57,774 nucleotides of DNA from NCBI GenBank assembly GCA_945862455.1, contig CAMAXU010000008.1:1-57774 (forward strand), given 5' to 3'. Positions 35,336-45,484 of this stretch are shown piece by piece (position 1 is the first letter of the stretch; every line of letters begins with the position of its first letter). The position numbers and the translations under genes were made by a program. Below the pieces are notes generated by a model. That model saw only the letters and a list, made by a program, of their open reading frames with translations. It searched no databases and was not told where the DNA came from. The DNA comes from Rickettsia typhi (lineage in GTDB: Bacteria; Pseudomonadota; Alphaproteobacteria; Rickettsiales; UBA1997).

Positions 35336-37834
35336 ATGAAAAATCTTTTAATCGTTGAATCTCCAGCTAAAGCCAAAACCATTGGCAAATATTTAGGAAG
35401 TGATTATGAAGTTCTAGCATCATTTGGTCACATTCGTGACTTGCCAAGCAAAGACGGATCTGTTGAGCCAGATAATGATTTTGCTATGCATTATGAAGTG
35501 TCGGCAAGATCTTCTAAACATGTAAAAGAAATTGTTGATAAAGCAAAAAATTGCCAAAAATTAATATTAGCGCCCGATCCAGATCGAGAAGGCGAATCAA
35601 TTGCTTGGCACATTCTCGAAGTTTTAAAAGCTAAAAAAGCAATTAAATCTACGACCAAAGTTGAGCGCGTTGTTTTCAATGCTATCACTAAAAATTCAGT
35701 TATCGAAGCGATCAAAAATCCACGCTCAATTGATATGGATTTGGTCGATGCACAACAAGCGCGTCGTGCTTTGGATTATCTTGTTGGATTTACTTTATCT
35801 CCGGTCTTATGGCGCAAACTTCCGGGAAGTCGTTCTGCGGGGCGCGTTCAATCTGTTTCGCTTCGTTTAATTTGCGATCGCGAAGATGAAATTGATGCTT
35901 TTAAAAGCGAAGAATATTGGGATGTTAAGCTTGATTTACAAAATGAAAAAAACGTCGATTTTCAAGCGAGTTTAGTTGAGTTAGAAGGTAAAAAACTCGA
36001 AAGATTTTCAATCATTAATGAAGCGCAAGCTGGAAATATCAAAAAACTTTTAGCTGAAAAAAAATATCAAGTTGTTTCTGTAATTAAAAAACAAGCCAAA
36101 CGCCGCTCTAATCCACCATTTACAACTTCTTCAATTCAACAAGAAGCTGCGCGCAAATTAGGATTTTCTGCCAGCCGCACCATGATGGTCGCGCAAAAAC
36201 TTTATGAAGGTGTTGAAATTGAAGGCGCGGCGCAAGGTTTAATCACTTACATGAGAACAGATTCAATCGCTGTTGCTCCCGAAGCAATCACCGCAGTTCG
36301 TGAAAAAATTAATTCACTTTATGGCAAAAATTATTTGCCGGAAATGCCAAACCTTTTTAAAAGCAAAGTTAAAAACGCTCAAGAAGCTCATGAAGCGATT
36401 CGTCCAACCGATTTTTCACTAACGCCAGAGCGAGTTAAAAAATATCTTGATGACGCGCAATTCGCTCTTTACGACTTAGTTTGGAAAAGAATGTTAGCTT
36501 CACAAATGGCTGATGTAATTTTTGATCAAGTTGTAGCAGATATTACCACAATTCCAGCTTACGCAAAAGCGCGCGCAACTGGTTCGACAGTTAAATTTGA
36601 CGGTTTCTATAAAGTTTATCGCGAAGATCGCGACGATAATGAAACAGATGAAGATGATGCAAAGCAAAATCTTCCAGAATTAAAGGAAAAAGAAAATCTC
36701 GGTTTGATCGAAGTAAAGCCGCAACAACATTTCACTGAGCCGCCACCAAGATATTCTGAAGCCAGTTTGGTTAAAAAAATGGAAGAACTTGGAATTGGTC
36801 GTCCATCAACTTATGCAGCAATTATTTCAGTTTTGCAAGATCGCGGTTATGTGAAATTAGAAAAACGACGCTTTTTCCCCGAAGAGCGCGGCAGAATTGT
36901 AACAACTTTTCTGAAAGAATTTTTTGCCAAATATATAGAATTTGATTATACAGCAGGGCTTGAAGATGAGCTCGATATCATTTCTAACGGCAAAATGAAT
37001 TGGAAAATTTTCTTAAAAAAATTCTGGAAAGATTTCAGTGGCAATATCGCGATTGTAAGCGAAAAACCATTTTCTGAAGTTTTGGAAATTTTAAATCAAA
37101 AAATTTCTGGTCATATTTTCGGCTTCAATGAAAAAGGCGAATTAAACGATACTTGCCCAACTTGTAATAGTGGGAAATTAGGTTTACGTCTTGGAAAATT
37201 CGGCGCTTTTATTGGTTGCTCGAACTATCCAGAATGTAAACATACAATGCAGATTTTTGAAGAAGGAGAAGAAGGAAAAGAGAAAAAACCTCAGTTTGAA
37301 CCAAAAAGTTTGGGCATTGATCCAAAAAGCGGTTTTGAAGTTATGGTTAAAATCGGACCTTACGGACCTTATCTAGAATTGATCGGAAGCGAAGTTGTTG
37401 CTGAGAAAAAAGCCGAAGAAAAAGAAGCAAAAGCAGCGGAAAAGAAAACGACTAAAAAACCTTCAAAAGCTAAAAAACCAGCGAAAGAGAAAAAAGTTAA
37501 AGCAAAAAAACCAAAACGAATTTCGATTCCAAAAAATCTTGATCCAAACTTGATTGATTTAAAAGCGGCGGCAGATCTTTTATCGTTACCACGCGAAGTT
37601 GGAACTCATCCTGAAACCGGCGAAAAAATCGTAGCTAATATTGGGCCATTCGGACCTTATTTATTGCATAACAAAGTATTTACGTCGGTAAAAGATGACA
37701 ATATTTTGGAAATCGGTTTGAACCGCGCAGTTGATGTGATTGCAACTGCGGCAGAGAAAAAAGCTGCGGGTGGCGGAAGAAAAGGTTTTGCTCGAAAAAA
37801 ATCGCCAACTGGAATGAAGAAGAAAAAGAAATAA
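35336..37834 (+). CDS. topA: DNA topoisomerase I
   Basis: An 832-residue type IA topoisomerase that relaxes negative supercoils. TOPRIM: LLIVESPAKAKTIGKYLG and LAPDPDREGESIAWH. The catalytic Tyr is residue 305 in LITYMRTDSIAV. PSTYAAIISVLQDRGYV lies near 485. One C4 zinc ribbon (CPTCNSGKLGLRLGKF, then CSNYPEC) is at about 608-640, followed by a Lys/Ala-rich linker and C-terminal repeats with KIGPYGPYLEL and NIGPFGPYLLH, the layout usual in alphaproteobacteria. The C-terminus is very basic. Complete and without defects. Confidence 0.97.
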   Translation: MKNLLIVESPAKAKTIGKYLGSDYEVLASFGHIRDLPSKDGSVEPDNDFAMHYEVSARSSKHVKEIVDKAKNCQKLILAPDPDREGESIAWHILEVLKAKKAIKSTTKVERVVFNAITKNSVIEAIKNPRSIDMDLVDAQQARRALDYLVGFTLSPVLWRKLPGSRSAGRVQSVSLRLICDREDEIDAFKSEEYWDVKLDLQNEKNVDFQASLVELEGKKLERFSIINEAQAGNIKKLLAEKKYQVVSVIKKQAKRRSNPPFTTSSIQQEAARKLGFSASRTMMVAQKLYEGVEIEGAAQGLITYMRTDSIAVAPEAITAVREKINSLYGKNYLPEMPNLFKSKVKNAQEAHEAIRPTDFSLTPERVKKYLDDAQFALYDLVWKRMLASQMADVIFDQVVADITTIPAYAKARATGSTVKFDGFYKVYREDRDDNETDEDDAKQNLPELKEKENLGLIEVKPQQHFTEPPPRYSEASLVKKMEELGIGRPSTYAAIISVLQDRGYVKLEKRRFFPEERGRIVTTFLKEFFAKYIEFDYTAGLEDELDIISNGKMNWKIFLKKFWKDFSGNIAIVSEKPFSEVLEILNQKISGHIFGFNEKGELNDTCPTCNSGKLGLRLGKFGAFIGCSNYPECKHTMQIFEEGEEGKEKKPQFEPKSLGIDPKSGFEVMVKIGPYGPYLELIGSEVVAEKKAEEKEAKAAEKKTTKKPSKAKKPAKEKKVKAKKPKRISIPKNLDPNLIDLKAAADLLSLPREVGTHPETGEKIVANIGPFGPYLLHNKVFTSVKDDNILEIGLNRAVDVIATAAEKKAAGGGRKGFARKKSPTGMKKKKK

Positions 37835-37888
37835 ATTGGAATATTTAGCTAACAGTGTCTAGCAAATCATGAAGTTCTCTTGCTTTAC

Positions 37889-38051
37889 TATACCGCAAAC
37901 TAACTATTTATACCCAATTAAGCTTCGTCTTTTTGGTAAAAATTTTCTCGGATAATCACGTTGTAACGCTTGATACAGCTTACGTTGTCTGTTGTAATTT
38001 TTCCTCAAAATACTTTGCTTAATTGGGATTATAAATAGTTAGTTTGGTATA
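37889..38051. mobile_element. Divergent MITE-like element, copy C (163 bp)
   Basis: Ends are TATACCGCAAACTAACTATT and the approximate reverse complement ending TAGTTTGGTATA; the interior keeps TTTTTGGTAAAAATTT and CTTGATACAGCTTAC of copies A and B. It diverges more strongly from A and B but is of the same length and organisation, so it is probably an older or sister insertion. It separates topA from the histidine kinase gene. TTTAGCTAACAGTGT just upstream (about 37848) is a fragment of another repeat. Confidence 0.75.
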
Positions 38052-38086
38052 AGGCGATCTATAAAAAAGCTAAATTAAAAATTCCT

Positions 38087-39919
38087 ATGCTGGAACAAGA
38101 CTCAATCAAAAAAATTATAGAACCAGCTCAAGAGCCGGAATCATTAACAGTTTTAAAGCAATCAGTCGAAGCTAATGCTGATGCTGCGATGATTTGTGAA
38201 AGCAAAGAAAATAATCCTAACTTTTTTTCTGTAATTTTTGCCAATAAAAAATTCTACGAAACTTTTAAGTTAGATGAATTTAAATTAATGGGAAAAAATT
38301 ACGACTTTCTTTTTGCTGATCTTGATCTCGATTATTCTTCCGAAGATCAACTGGAATATGTGCGTTTAATTAAAGCTGTGAAAGCTTTTGATTCTTGCTC
38401 AATAATCCTGATGTTGTCAGACATAGCTTTGGGTAAAGTAAAATATAAAATCACTTTTATTCCAACCGACTTTACTGATATTTATGGACATCGACATGCC
38501 GTTTTTTCTTTCCAAAAAATGGAAATCGCAGAAGTTGCTAAACGGCATGAAGAAAAAAATTCTTCTAATCTTGGGCTTTTAAAAAATCTCGAAAGAACAC
38601 TTTATAATGAAAGGCTGCTTCGCGAAGTTAGTTATTTAATTATTTCTGATTTACCGGTTGATGAAATTGCTAAGAAAATTGCTAAAATTTTAGGTGAACA
38701 TTTAAAAGCCGATCGTTGCTTGATTCACGATTATAAAAATGCCAATACCAGTTTTGTTGCTGAATATCATAACAGCTATACGCAACCAATGTTTAAAGAT
38801 GTTCATGATGAAGAAGGTTTAAAAATTTTGGTGAAATATATAAATTTTCAAAATCATTTTCACGAGCGTTTCGGCGATAATGATAAAAACAGTTCTTTAG
38901 TGGTGATTGAAGATGTTGCGGTTGATAATAATTTTAATCCGATTCGAGATATTTGTGAAAAATTTTCCATTGCCTCGCAAATTGCCGTAACCACAAGTTT
39001 TAACAGCAAGATTAATGGCGGAATTTATATTCAACAAAGTGACAAAAAAAACTGGCTGACTGATGAAATTGAGTTGGTGGAAATGATCGCCGATCAATTT
39101 TCCATCGCTATCGATCGTTCAGATTCAATCGAACGAGTAATGGTGGCAAATCATTCTTTGATAGAAAGAACTTCGCAGTTGAAAGAAGCTTTAGAAAACG
39201 AGCAGGAAATGCGCAAAATGCAAAGCGAGTTTGTAGCTTTGGTTTCGCATGAATTTAAAACTCCGCTGCAAATTATCGATAGCACGCGCGAACTTCTAAC
39301 TAGAAAAATCAAAAATCATAATATCATTGACGAATCAATTGATAAAGCGCTTGAACGCATTAAAAGCGGCATTTCACGCATGAATGGCTTAATTCATAGT
39401 ACATTAAATTTAGCGCGTATGGAAAACGGTGAAAATAAAATTAAAGTTGAATATGAAACTTTTGATCTCAAAAAATTTATATTCGATATTATCGAAAAAA
39501 ATTCTAATTTGGCGATGAACAAAAATATCCAAATTCTAACCAGTATTGACGAACTTCCATCTGATTTTTATGGCGATTCAAAATTGCTTGATCACTCAAT
39601 TACCAACATCATTTCTAATGCCGTAAAATATTCTAAAAATGATACTACGGTAAGAATTTTGGCAAAAGCTAATGATAAAAAAGTGGCTTTGCGCGTAATT
39701 GATCAAGGCATGGGAATTCCGAAGGAAGATTTGGCAAATATTGGCCAAAAATTTTTCCGTGCTAAAAATACTTTATCAGTTGCGGGTACCGGAATTGGAA
39801 TTTATCTAACCAAACATTTCATCCAATTACATGGTGGCGATTTTACAATTGATAGCCAAATCAATGTTGGAACAACTGTTACCGTAACTCTTCCAAGAGT
39901 TTTAAAAGATCAACTTTAA
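38087..39919 (+). CDS. Sensor histidine kinase with PAS-like and GAF domains
   Basis: A 610-residue, apparently soluble kinase. Residues ~15-150 look like a PAS domain (NFFSVIFANKKFYETFKLDE), ~180-350 a GAF domain (ILGEHLKADRCLIHDY, VTTSFNSKINGGIYIQQSDK). HisKA follows, with phosphoacceptor His388 in VALVSHEFKTPLQ. HATPase has the N box NIISNAVKYSK, G1 DQGMGIPKEDL, and G2 GTGIGIYLTKHFIQLHGG. No transmembrane segment is evident, so the signal is probably intracellular. No response regulator is adjacent (orphan kinase). It could serve the regulator at 20228, but nothing here shows it. Confidence 0.9.
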   Translation: MLEQDSIKKIIEPAQEPESLTVLKQSVEANADAAMICESKENNPNFFSVIFANKKFYETFKLDEFKLMGKNYDFLFADLDLDYSSEDQLEYVRLIKAVKAFDSCSIILMLSDIALGKVKYKITFIPTDFTDIYGHRHAVFSFQKMEIAEVAKRHEEKNSSNLGLLKNLERTLYNERLLREVSYLIISDLPVDEIAKKIAKILGEHLKADRCLIHDYKNANTSFVAEYHNSYTQPMFKDVHDEEGLKILVKYINFQNHFHERFGDNDKNSSLVVIEDVAVDNNFNPIRDICEKFSIASQIAVTTSFNSKINGGIYIQQSDKKNWLTDEIELVEMIADQFSIAIDRSDSIERVMVANHSLIERTSQLKEALENEQEMRKMQSEFVALVSHEFKTPLQIIDSTRELLTRKIKNHNIIDESIDKALERIKSGISRMNGLIHSTLNLARMENGENKIKVEYETFDLKKFIFDIIEKNSNLAMNKNIQILTSIDELPSDFYGDSKLLDHSITNIISNAVKYSKNDTTVRILAKANDKKVALRVIDQGMGIPKEDLANIGQKFFRAKNTLSVAGTGIGIYLTKHFIQLHGGDFTIDSQINVGTTVTVTLPRVLKDQL

Positions 39920-39928
39920 AAAATTTCT

Positions 39929-41035
39929 ATGAAAAAATTTGCGTCCCAATTCTTATTATTTTCCTCATTTTCTCTCACAGCTTTGGCTCAGGATTTTCCA
40001 AATATTACAGGGAGTGTTTTGAATCAGCTTCAAGTTGATCGCGTTGGCTCGGTTAATAGAAGCGGCGTTTCAGCAAATAATGGTTATATTTATGTTGAGC
40101 CGAATATTTCTTTTAACATAAATAAAAATTGGTCAATTAAAACTGACTGGAGATTGCAACCAAATAATACTTTAACCACAAGAAATGGAACTTATCCCGA
40201 AAGATATAGAACAATCTTGCAATCAAATCGCGGCTTTGGAATTTCAGATGAAGGCATTTAAATTGAAGAGCTGAAAGTTAATTATGAAAATGAAGATATG
40301 GATATTTACGCTGGTAAATATGATCCAACCTTCGGAATCGCTTACAAAAAAGATAAAAGAATGGGTGTTTTTACGGCGCAATTTGCCGAAGATTATAACC
40401 TTCGTGAAAAAATTGGCGTCGGCGGCGTGGCAATTTTAGAAAGCAACAAAATTTCTGTTAATACATTTTTTAATGACACTACAGCTTTAAGCAAAAGTGC
40501 GATTGATGATCGTGGTCGCGCGCCAAGAAATGACGGCGCTGCCGGAAATACTGGAACTCTTTCTTCTTATTCAATTGCAATGAATGGTGAAAATTTATTC
40601 GGCTTTGAAAATTGGCATTATAATATTGGTTATAGAAATCTTGATGTTGATAAAATAGATGGCAGAAGCAGAGAAAAGGGTTATACTATCGCAACAGATT
40701 ATGCTTATCATGTTGGTATAAATTCTACAATCACGCCATTTTTTGAAGCAGTAAAAATCCAAAATTTCAGCGGAATTCAAGGAAGAGACGCAATTTACAC
40801 AACAGCAGCGGTGATCGGAAAATATAGCAATTGGAATGTCAGTATTACCAATTTGACGAGAAATATTAAACAAGCGCAAACCACTCCAAAATCTTCAGAT
40901 CACATGCTACAACTTTCTGCTGGTTATAAATTTGGCAATGGTTTGATGATTGATTTTACAAGAGCAAATATGAAAGAAAGCGGCACCAAAGCTGTAGTTT
41001 ATGGTTTGATGGGAAGTTACGTTTATAAATTTTAA
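39929..41035 (+). pseudogene. Outer-membrane porin-like protein, broken by an in-frame stop
   Basis: A signal peptide (MKKFASQFLLFSSFSLTALAQ) is followed by beta-strand-rich sequence with aromatic strand ends, closing in GLMGSYVYKF, the C-terminal Phe typical of outer-membrane barrels. TAA at 40259-40261 (codon 111) interrupts the frame: SDEGI is followed by IEELKVNYENEDMDIYAGKY in the same frame. No base is gained or lost, so this is a single nonsense change. Without it the protein would be 368 residues. The region past the stop is fully open and well conserved in character, so decay is recent, or the stop is a sequencing error or is read through. It begins 9 nt after the histidine kinase stop. 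Confidence 0.75.
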
Positions 41036-41049
41036 TTACCTCCGCCAGA

Positions 41050-41201
41050 TACTGTTAGCTAATTAATTTTATTTCAGATTTTGAGCGCCTTTTTAGTAAA
41101 ATTTTGATAAATATCTCGATGCGACCCTGAGCCTGTGTGATGGGTGATTCAAGCCCAAAACAAGAATCACTCCACCTATCACACAGGCTCAGGGTCACAG
41201 C
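41050..41201. repeat. Repeat cluster with long imperfect hairpin
   Basis: The left part (ACTGTTAGCTAATTAATTTT, then GAGCGCCTTTTTAGTAAAAT) parallels 56818-56890 and, inverted, 17891-17912. The right part is a hairpin with left arm from 41121 (GACCCTGAGCCTGTGTGAT) and right arm ending near 41201 (ATCACACAGGCTCAGGGTC). Nothing coding is seen in the 334-bp gap between the porin-like pseudogene and the next gene. Confidence 0.65.
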
Positions 41202-41369
41202 GATTGCGTCTTAAGGGATAATATTGCCCAAGAAAACATTAAAACTTGATAAAAGTTTTGACAGCTTCATTTCGGATTCATAGCCTCACTTTTTTGAGAA
41301 AAAAAAGAATCTTAGCATGCTTGATTCTTAGTTGGATAGTAGTGATAAAATATATAATTATTCTAAAAT

Positions 41370-43484
41370 ATGAAAAACAAAATCTCTGCTTTTACTTTAA
41401 TTGAACTTTCCGCAGTTATAGCAGTCATCGGAATTTTAATCGCCGGAGTTATGGGAGCCGCTGTTTTAATAAAAAAATCCAAATTAGCTGCTGCTCAAAC
41501 TTTAACTAAGAATTCTCCAATCTCCAGCATAACTGACAACGCCTTTTGGCTAGAATCCAGCTTAGAAGCAAGCTTCAAAGACACCGAATCATCCAACAGC
41601 GATGCAGTAACAACTTGGTATGATCAAAAAAACTCTGTAAATAAATCTTCAGTTCTAGCTGTAGGAACTGGTCCAATTTATTCCAACGACATCAATTATA
41701 TTAACGCAGTAAAGTTTACTGGCAGCGCTGCCAATTATCTTCAAGTTGCAGATGCCAGTTTCTTAAACAACAGCAATTACACAATTTTTGTGGTAGAAAA
41801 AAGACAAAGCGCCAATTCCAATAACTATTTTTTAGGCGACTCCGCTCAAACCTCAACCAATCAAAGTTTATTACTGGGATACAGTTCTGACGGCAGCGTG
41901 ATTCACTCTCAATCTGGTATCAATTTAACCAACGCCTCAAGCGCAAGCGTTGATTCTTACTCTAATTACAACGACAAGCCACGAATTTTTGCCTTTAACT
42001 TTGACACACTTTCTGGCAGCAAAACCTATATTAATGGCACGCTTTCTGGTCAAAGCGCCACTAATCTCACGCCTTTAAAAAATGTTTCTTCTTTAAGTAT
42101 TGGTAAAGGCTATAGCGGAGAAATTGGCGAAATAGTTGCTTTTAGTCGCAGCCTAAAATCTGATGAAAGAAAAGCAGTTGAAGATTATTTATCCAAAAAA
42201 TGGTCAGTCAAAATAACTCGCGATTTAGCTTCGAGTTGCACCAATGGAATTATTACCGAAAATGGCTGCAAAGCTTCTTGCCCAGTTTCAGTTGCTGGAG
42301 TTAGTACAACTTCAGTTACTGATGGTTTTTCTGGATCTCTAACTTGCGATGCTAATGGCTACACTGGCGGAACCACAACTCAAAGTTATATTTGCGCTAA
42401 CGGCTCTTTAAGTCCAACTCCGAGTTCAACTGTTTGTACGACATCTGGAGCTACTTCTTCTGGCACAACTGTTTGCGCTACAAACTACGAAAAAGTTGGT
42501 TCAGTCTGCCAAGCTATTTCTTGCTCGGTGCCAAGTACAGCGGGAACTAATACCACGACAGTTACGTCGACAAGTGGGACAGTTACCTGTGACAAAACTG
42601 GCTATTCAGGCGGACCTGCGAGTTATACTTGCTCGAATGGAATTTTCACGGTTACTGCTAACGCTTGTTCTTCTGGTCCAAAATGTACAGGTGGCAATAC
42701 TTCAACTTATACTGTTGCCGGACAAGAAATTCATTTGTTCACCAGTGGCACTTATACTTTAAGTTGCACTCAAGCAGTTAATGCTTCGATTCTAATTATT
42801 GGTGGCGGCGGTGGAGGTGGTGGAAATTATGGCGGCGGCGGCGGCGCTGGAGGATTTGTTGAAGTAACTTCTTATGGTCAAAATATTCCGGTTGGTGACT
42901 ATACAGTTATTGTTGGATCTGGTGGTGCTGGATCTCAAGGTTATACTCAAAATGCATCTAATGGTAATCCTTCTTCAATTTCTGGTTTAGGTTTGGTAAC
43001 TGCACTTGGAGGAGGTGCAGGAGGCACTTCCGCTGCTACAAAAAATGGTGCAGCTGGTGGATCGGGTGGAGGAGATAACGCCGTCGTCGTTGCAGCTTCT
43101 TCAGTTGGAGGTGTTGGAACGCAAGGTCAGGGTAATAATGGTGGTAAAGTTGTCTCAGCCTCTGGTGGCGGCGGCGGCGGCGGTGCTGGTGGACTTGGAG
43201 GTGATGGAGGTACTAATCCAGGAAGTGGTGGCAGTGGTAAAACTTCAATAATTACTGGCAGTATGCAAACTTATGCTGGAGGAGGTGGTGGTGGAAATTA
43301 TAATATAGCTTACCGATCTTATGGTGGTTCCGGTGGTGGAGGTAGAGGTGGGAACTCAGACTCTAATACTGCAGAGAATGCTACAGGTTATGGTTCTGGC
43401 GGTGGTGGTGCTTATGGTGCTAGTCAGACCTCAAAAGGTGGAAAAGGCAGTGCTGGTGTTGTTATTGTGCGCTATACTAAATGA
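41370..43484 (+). CDS. Prepilin-like protein with LamG-like, Cys-rich and Gly-rich domains
   Basis: A 704-residue mosaic. The N-terminus MKNKISA then FTLIELSAVIAVIGILIAGV is a prepilin signal with Ala before the cleavage site and Glu at mature position 5. Residues ~55-285 look like a concanavalin/LamG-type lectin fold (TWYDQKNSVNKSS, KTYINGTLSG, IGEIVAFSRSLKSDERKAVE). Residues ~290-445 contain Cys-rich repeats (CKASCPVSVAGVS, SLTCDANGYTGG, TVTCDKTGYSGGPASYTC). Residues ~450-704 form the glycine-rich domain with VAGQEIHLFTSGTYTLSC and ILIIGGGGGGGGNYGGGG, ending GVVIVRY, as in the protein at 24370. Likely a surface-exposed adhesin-type subunit exported by a pilin system. It is monocistronic. 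Confidence 0.8.
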   Translation: MKNKISAFTLIELSAVIAVIGILIAGVMGAAVLIKKSKLAAAQTLTKNSPISSITDNAFWLESSLEASFKDTESSNSDAVTTWYDQKNSVNKSSVLAVGTGPIYSNDINYINAVKFTGSAANYLQVADASFLNNSNYTIFVVEKRQSANSNNYFLGDSAQTSTNQSLLLGYSSDGSVIHSQSGINLTNASSASVDSYSNYNDKPRIFAFNFDTLSGSKTYINGTLSGQSATNLTPLKNVSSLSIGKGYSGEIGEIVAFSRSLKSDERKAVEDYLSKKWSVKITRDLASSCTNGIITENGCKASCPVSVAGVSTTSVTDGFSGSLTCDANGYTGGTTTQSYICANGSLSPTPSSTVCTTSGATSSGTTVCATNYEKVGSVCQAISCSVPSTAGTNTTTVTSTSGTVTCDKTGYSGGPASYTCSNGIFTVTANACSSGPKCTGGNTSTYTVAGQEIHLFTSGTYTLSCTQAVNASILIIGGGGGGGGNYGGGGGAGGFVEVTSYGQNIPVGDYTVIVGSGGAGSQGYTQNASNGNPSSISGLGLVTALGGGAGGTSAATKNGAAGGSGGGDNAVVVAASSVGGVGTQGQGNNGGKVVSASGGGGGGGAGGLGGDGGTNPGSGGSGKTSIITGSMQTYAGGGGGGNYNIAYRSYGGSGGGGRGGNSDSNTAENATGYGSGGGGAYGASQTSKGGKGSAGVVIVRYTK

Positions 43485-43544
43485 TAAAAAATAGGAGCTA
43501 AAAACATATTAAAATCTGAGGTTAAAAAAGATCTAGAACAGGTT

Positions 43545-44615
43545 TTAAGAAAAATTACGCGCTTTATTAAGCAATAAAAAATCAGCCAAAACGCATGCCA
43601 ACATTGCTTCCCCAACTGGAACAGCGCGAATTCCGACGCATGGATCATGACGACCTTTGGTTATAATTTCGCAATTATTTCCGGCAATATCGATAGTTTT
43701 TCTGGGAATTAAAATTGAACTAGTTGGCTTAACTGCAAAACGAACTACAATATCTTGGCCGGAAGAAATGCCTCCCAAAATGCCACCGGAATGATTGGAA
43801 GAGAATTTTAATTCTTTATTTTCTATCCACATTTCATCAGCAAGTTCAGAGCCTTTTTTTGCAGCTGCTTCCATTCCCATACCAATTTCTACGCCTTTGA
43901 CAGCATTAATTGACATCATTGCCGAAGCAATTTTAGCATCTAATTTATTATAAATTGGTTCACCAAAACCAGCGGGAACATTTTTGGCAACAAGTTCTAT
44001 AACAGCTCCAGCAGAGTCCCCAGACTTTCTGATTTCCATCAAATAATCTTCAAAGTTTTTTGCGGCATTTTTATCGGGACAGAAAAAATCATTATTATCA
44101 ATTTCTGAAAAATCGATTTTAGTGCGGTCAATTTTTTTCTCCCCGATTTGGGTTAAATAACCGGTGATTTCAATATTTTCTCTTGCCAAAATTTTGCGGG
44201 CAACGCCGCCAGCAGCAACCCGCATTGCGGTTTCACGTGCCGAAGAACGGCCACCACCACGATAATCACGAATGCCATATTTTTTGAAATAAGTATAATC
44301 AGCGTGGCTAGGACGGAATTTATCTTTGATATCGCCATAATCGCCGCTTTTTTGATCTTCGTTGAAAATTATCAAGCTGACTGGAGTGCCCGTAGTCTTG
44401 CCTTCAAAAACACCAGAAAAAATTTTAACTTGATCTTTTTCTTGACGTTGAGTTGTAAATTTTGATTGACCAGGGCGGCGCTTATCGAGATATTTTTGAA
44501 TGTCGCCTTCATTTAAATCGATGAGAGAAGGGCAGCCGTCAACTACGCAGCCGATTGCTTCGCCATGGCTTTCACCCCAAGTTGTGAAAGAAAATATTTC
44601 GCCGAATTTATTCAT
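43545..44615 (-). CDS. aroC: Chorismate synthase
   Basis: A 356-residue AroC, the last enzyme of the shikimate pathway, FMN-dependent. The signatures [37 protein letters not shown] and [20 protein letters not shown] are complete, as is the C-terminal [19 protein letters not shown]. It is the last gene of a minus-strand group folB-lptC-aroC; 26 nt separate it from lptC. Normal length. Confidence 0.96.
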   Translation of the reverse strand: MNKFGEIFSFTTWGESHGEAIGCVVDGCPSLIDLNEGDIQKYLDKRRPGQSKFTTQRQEKDQVKIFSGVFEGKTTGTPVSLIIFNEDQKSGDYGDIKDKFRPSHADYTYFKKYGIRDYRGGGRSSARETAMRVAAGGVARKILARENIEITGYLTQIGEKKIDRTKIDFSEIDNNDFFCPDKNAAKNFEDYLMEIRKSGDSAGAVIELVAKNVPAGFGEPIYNKLDAKIASAMMSINAVKGVEIGMGMEAAAKKGSELADEMWIENKELKFSSNHSGGILGGISSGQDIVVRFAVKPTSSILIPRKTIDIAGNNCEIITKGRHDPCVGIRAVPVGEAMLACVLADFLLLNKARNFS

Positions 44616-44641
44616 AAAATTATATTTTAATTGGTGGTTTT

Positions 44642-45064
44642 TTATTTATCCGTCTTATTCAAAATCAAAACCGGATTTTGGCTAAAAACTAAATGATTTC
44701 CATCTTCGTCAATTTCCAATTTTCCGGCGGTAATGTTTCCAATATCTCCAGTCGCAAAAACATCCTGCATTACTGCTTCCTGCTCATTTTTATGAAAGGC
44801 TTTTTTAGCTTTAATATGATAAACCTGCGTCTCATTATATTGAAACTTGATCCGCGGATTGGTCATGATTTTTTCCGTTTCGTAAGCTTTCGGATCTTTA
44901 TTAAATTGATTTACCAATTTGATGGTGTGGCTGCGATTAAAAGCATAAAAAATATAAACAAAAATTCCGCCGATAATCATGCAATAGCATAAAGTGGTTA
45001 AGAAATTTTTTATGCGTAAATGTGATTGAAACAGCTTTAAAATCTGCTCAGTTCTAAGATCCAT
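44642..45064 (-). CDS. lptC: LptC-like LPS export protein
   Basis: A 140-residue protein with one membrane segment (residues ~23-41, [19 protein letters not shown]) and a periplasmic beta-jellyroll part with [40 protein letters not shown] and [12 protein letters not shown]. This matches LptC, the bitopic partner of LptBFG that passes LPS to LptA. Shorter than the ~190-residue E. coli protein. Overlaps folB by 11 nt. Supports an LPS-bearing outer membrane. Confidence 0.78.
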   Translation of the reverse strand: MDLRTEQILKLFQSHLRIKNFLTTLCYCMIIGGIFVYIFYAFNRSHTIKLVNQFNKDPKAYETEKIMTNPRIKFQYNETQVYHIKAKKAFHKNEQEAVMQDVFATGDIGNITAGKLEIDEDGNHLVFSQNPVLILNKTDK

Positions 45065-45404
45065 ATTGTTCGATTGTTACGGAAAAAGATTCAACAGCTT
45101 CAACAGCTCCAACTTTATCAATTTCAATTTTACATCTTTTAATGCGCGAATCCTCCATGATTTGATCCATGATCTTTTGCGCCATTGTTTCAACAAGTTT
45201 GAACCTTTTTGACGCAATCAGGTTTTTAATTTGAGTTGTGATTAAATCATAATCGATTGTGTCGTTTATATCATCACTTTGTAATGATTTTATAAAATCA
45301 CTTTCAATTTCCACGTTAATAATAATTCCGCGGCTGATTTTTTCTTCCCACAAATGCACGCCCAGAATGGTTTGCAATTTCAGGTTTTTAATTTTGAGTA
45401 ACAT
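45054..45404 (-). CDS. folB: Dihydroneopterin aldolase
   Basis: A 116-residue FolB for folate synthesis. It has the family pattern LQTILGVHLWEEKISRGIII (equivalent to the usual GV..EER..Q), SDDINDTIDYDLITTQIKNL and the end [10 protein letters not shown]. The conserved Glu and Tyr positions are present, though the sequence is somewhat divergent. It is the first gene of the minus-strand trio and is divergent from the thioredoxin-like gene, 80 nt away. Confidence 0.88.
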   Translation of the reverse strand: MLLKIKNLKLQTILGVHLWEEKISRGIIINVEIESDFIKSLQSDDINDTIDYDLITTQIKNLIASKRFKLVETMAQKIMDQIMEDSRIKRCKIEIDKVGAVEAVESFSVTIEQYGS

Positions 45405-45484
45405 TAAATTTAAATGGTTGCGTAAAAAGAGGATGGCGGATTATTTTGTGCGGATCGTTTAAGTTCAAGTTTTCTTTACTAAAT

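Noticed and set aside
43505..43545. Possible third copy of the 23812 element end
   Set aside because: Only a short run (GTTAAAAAAGATCTAGA) resembles it, too little to assign.
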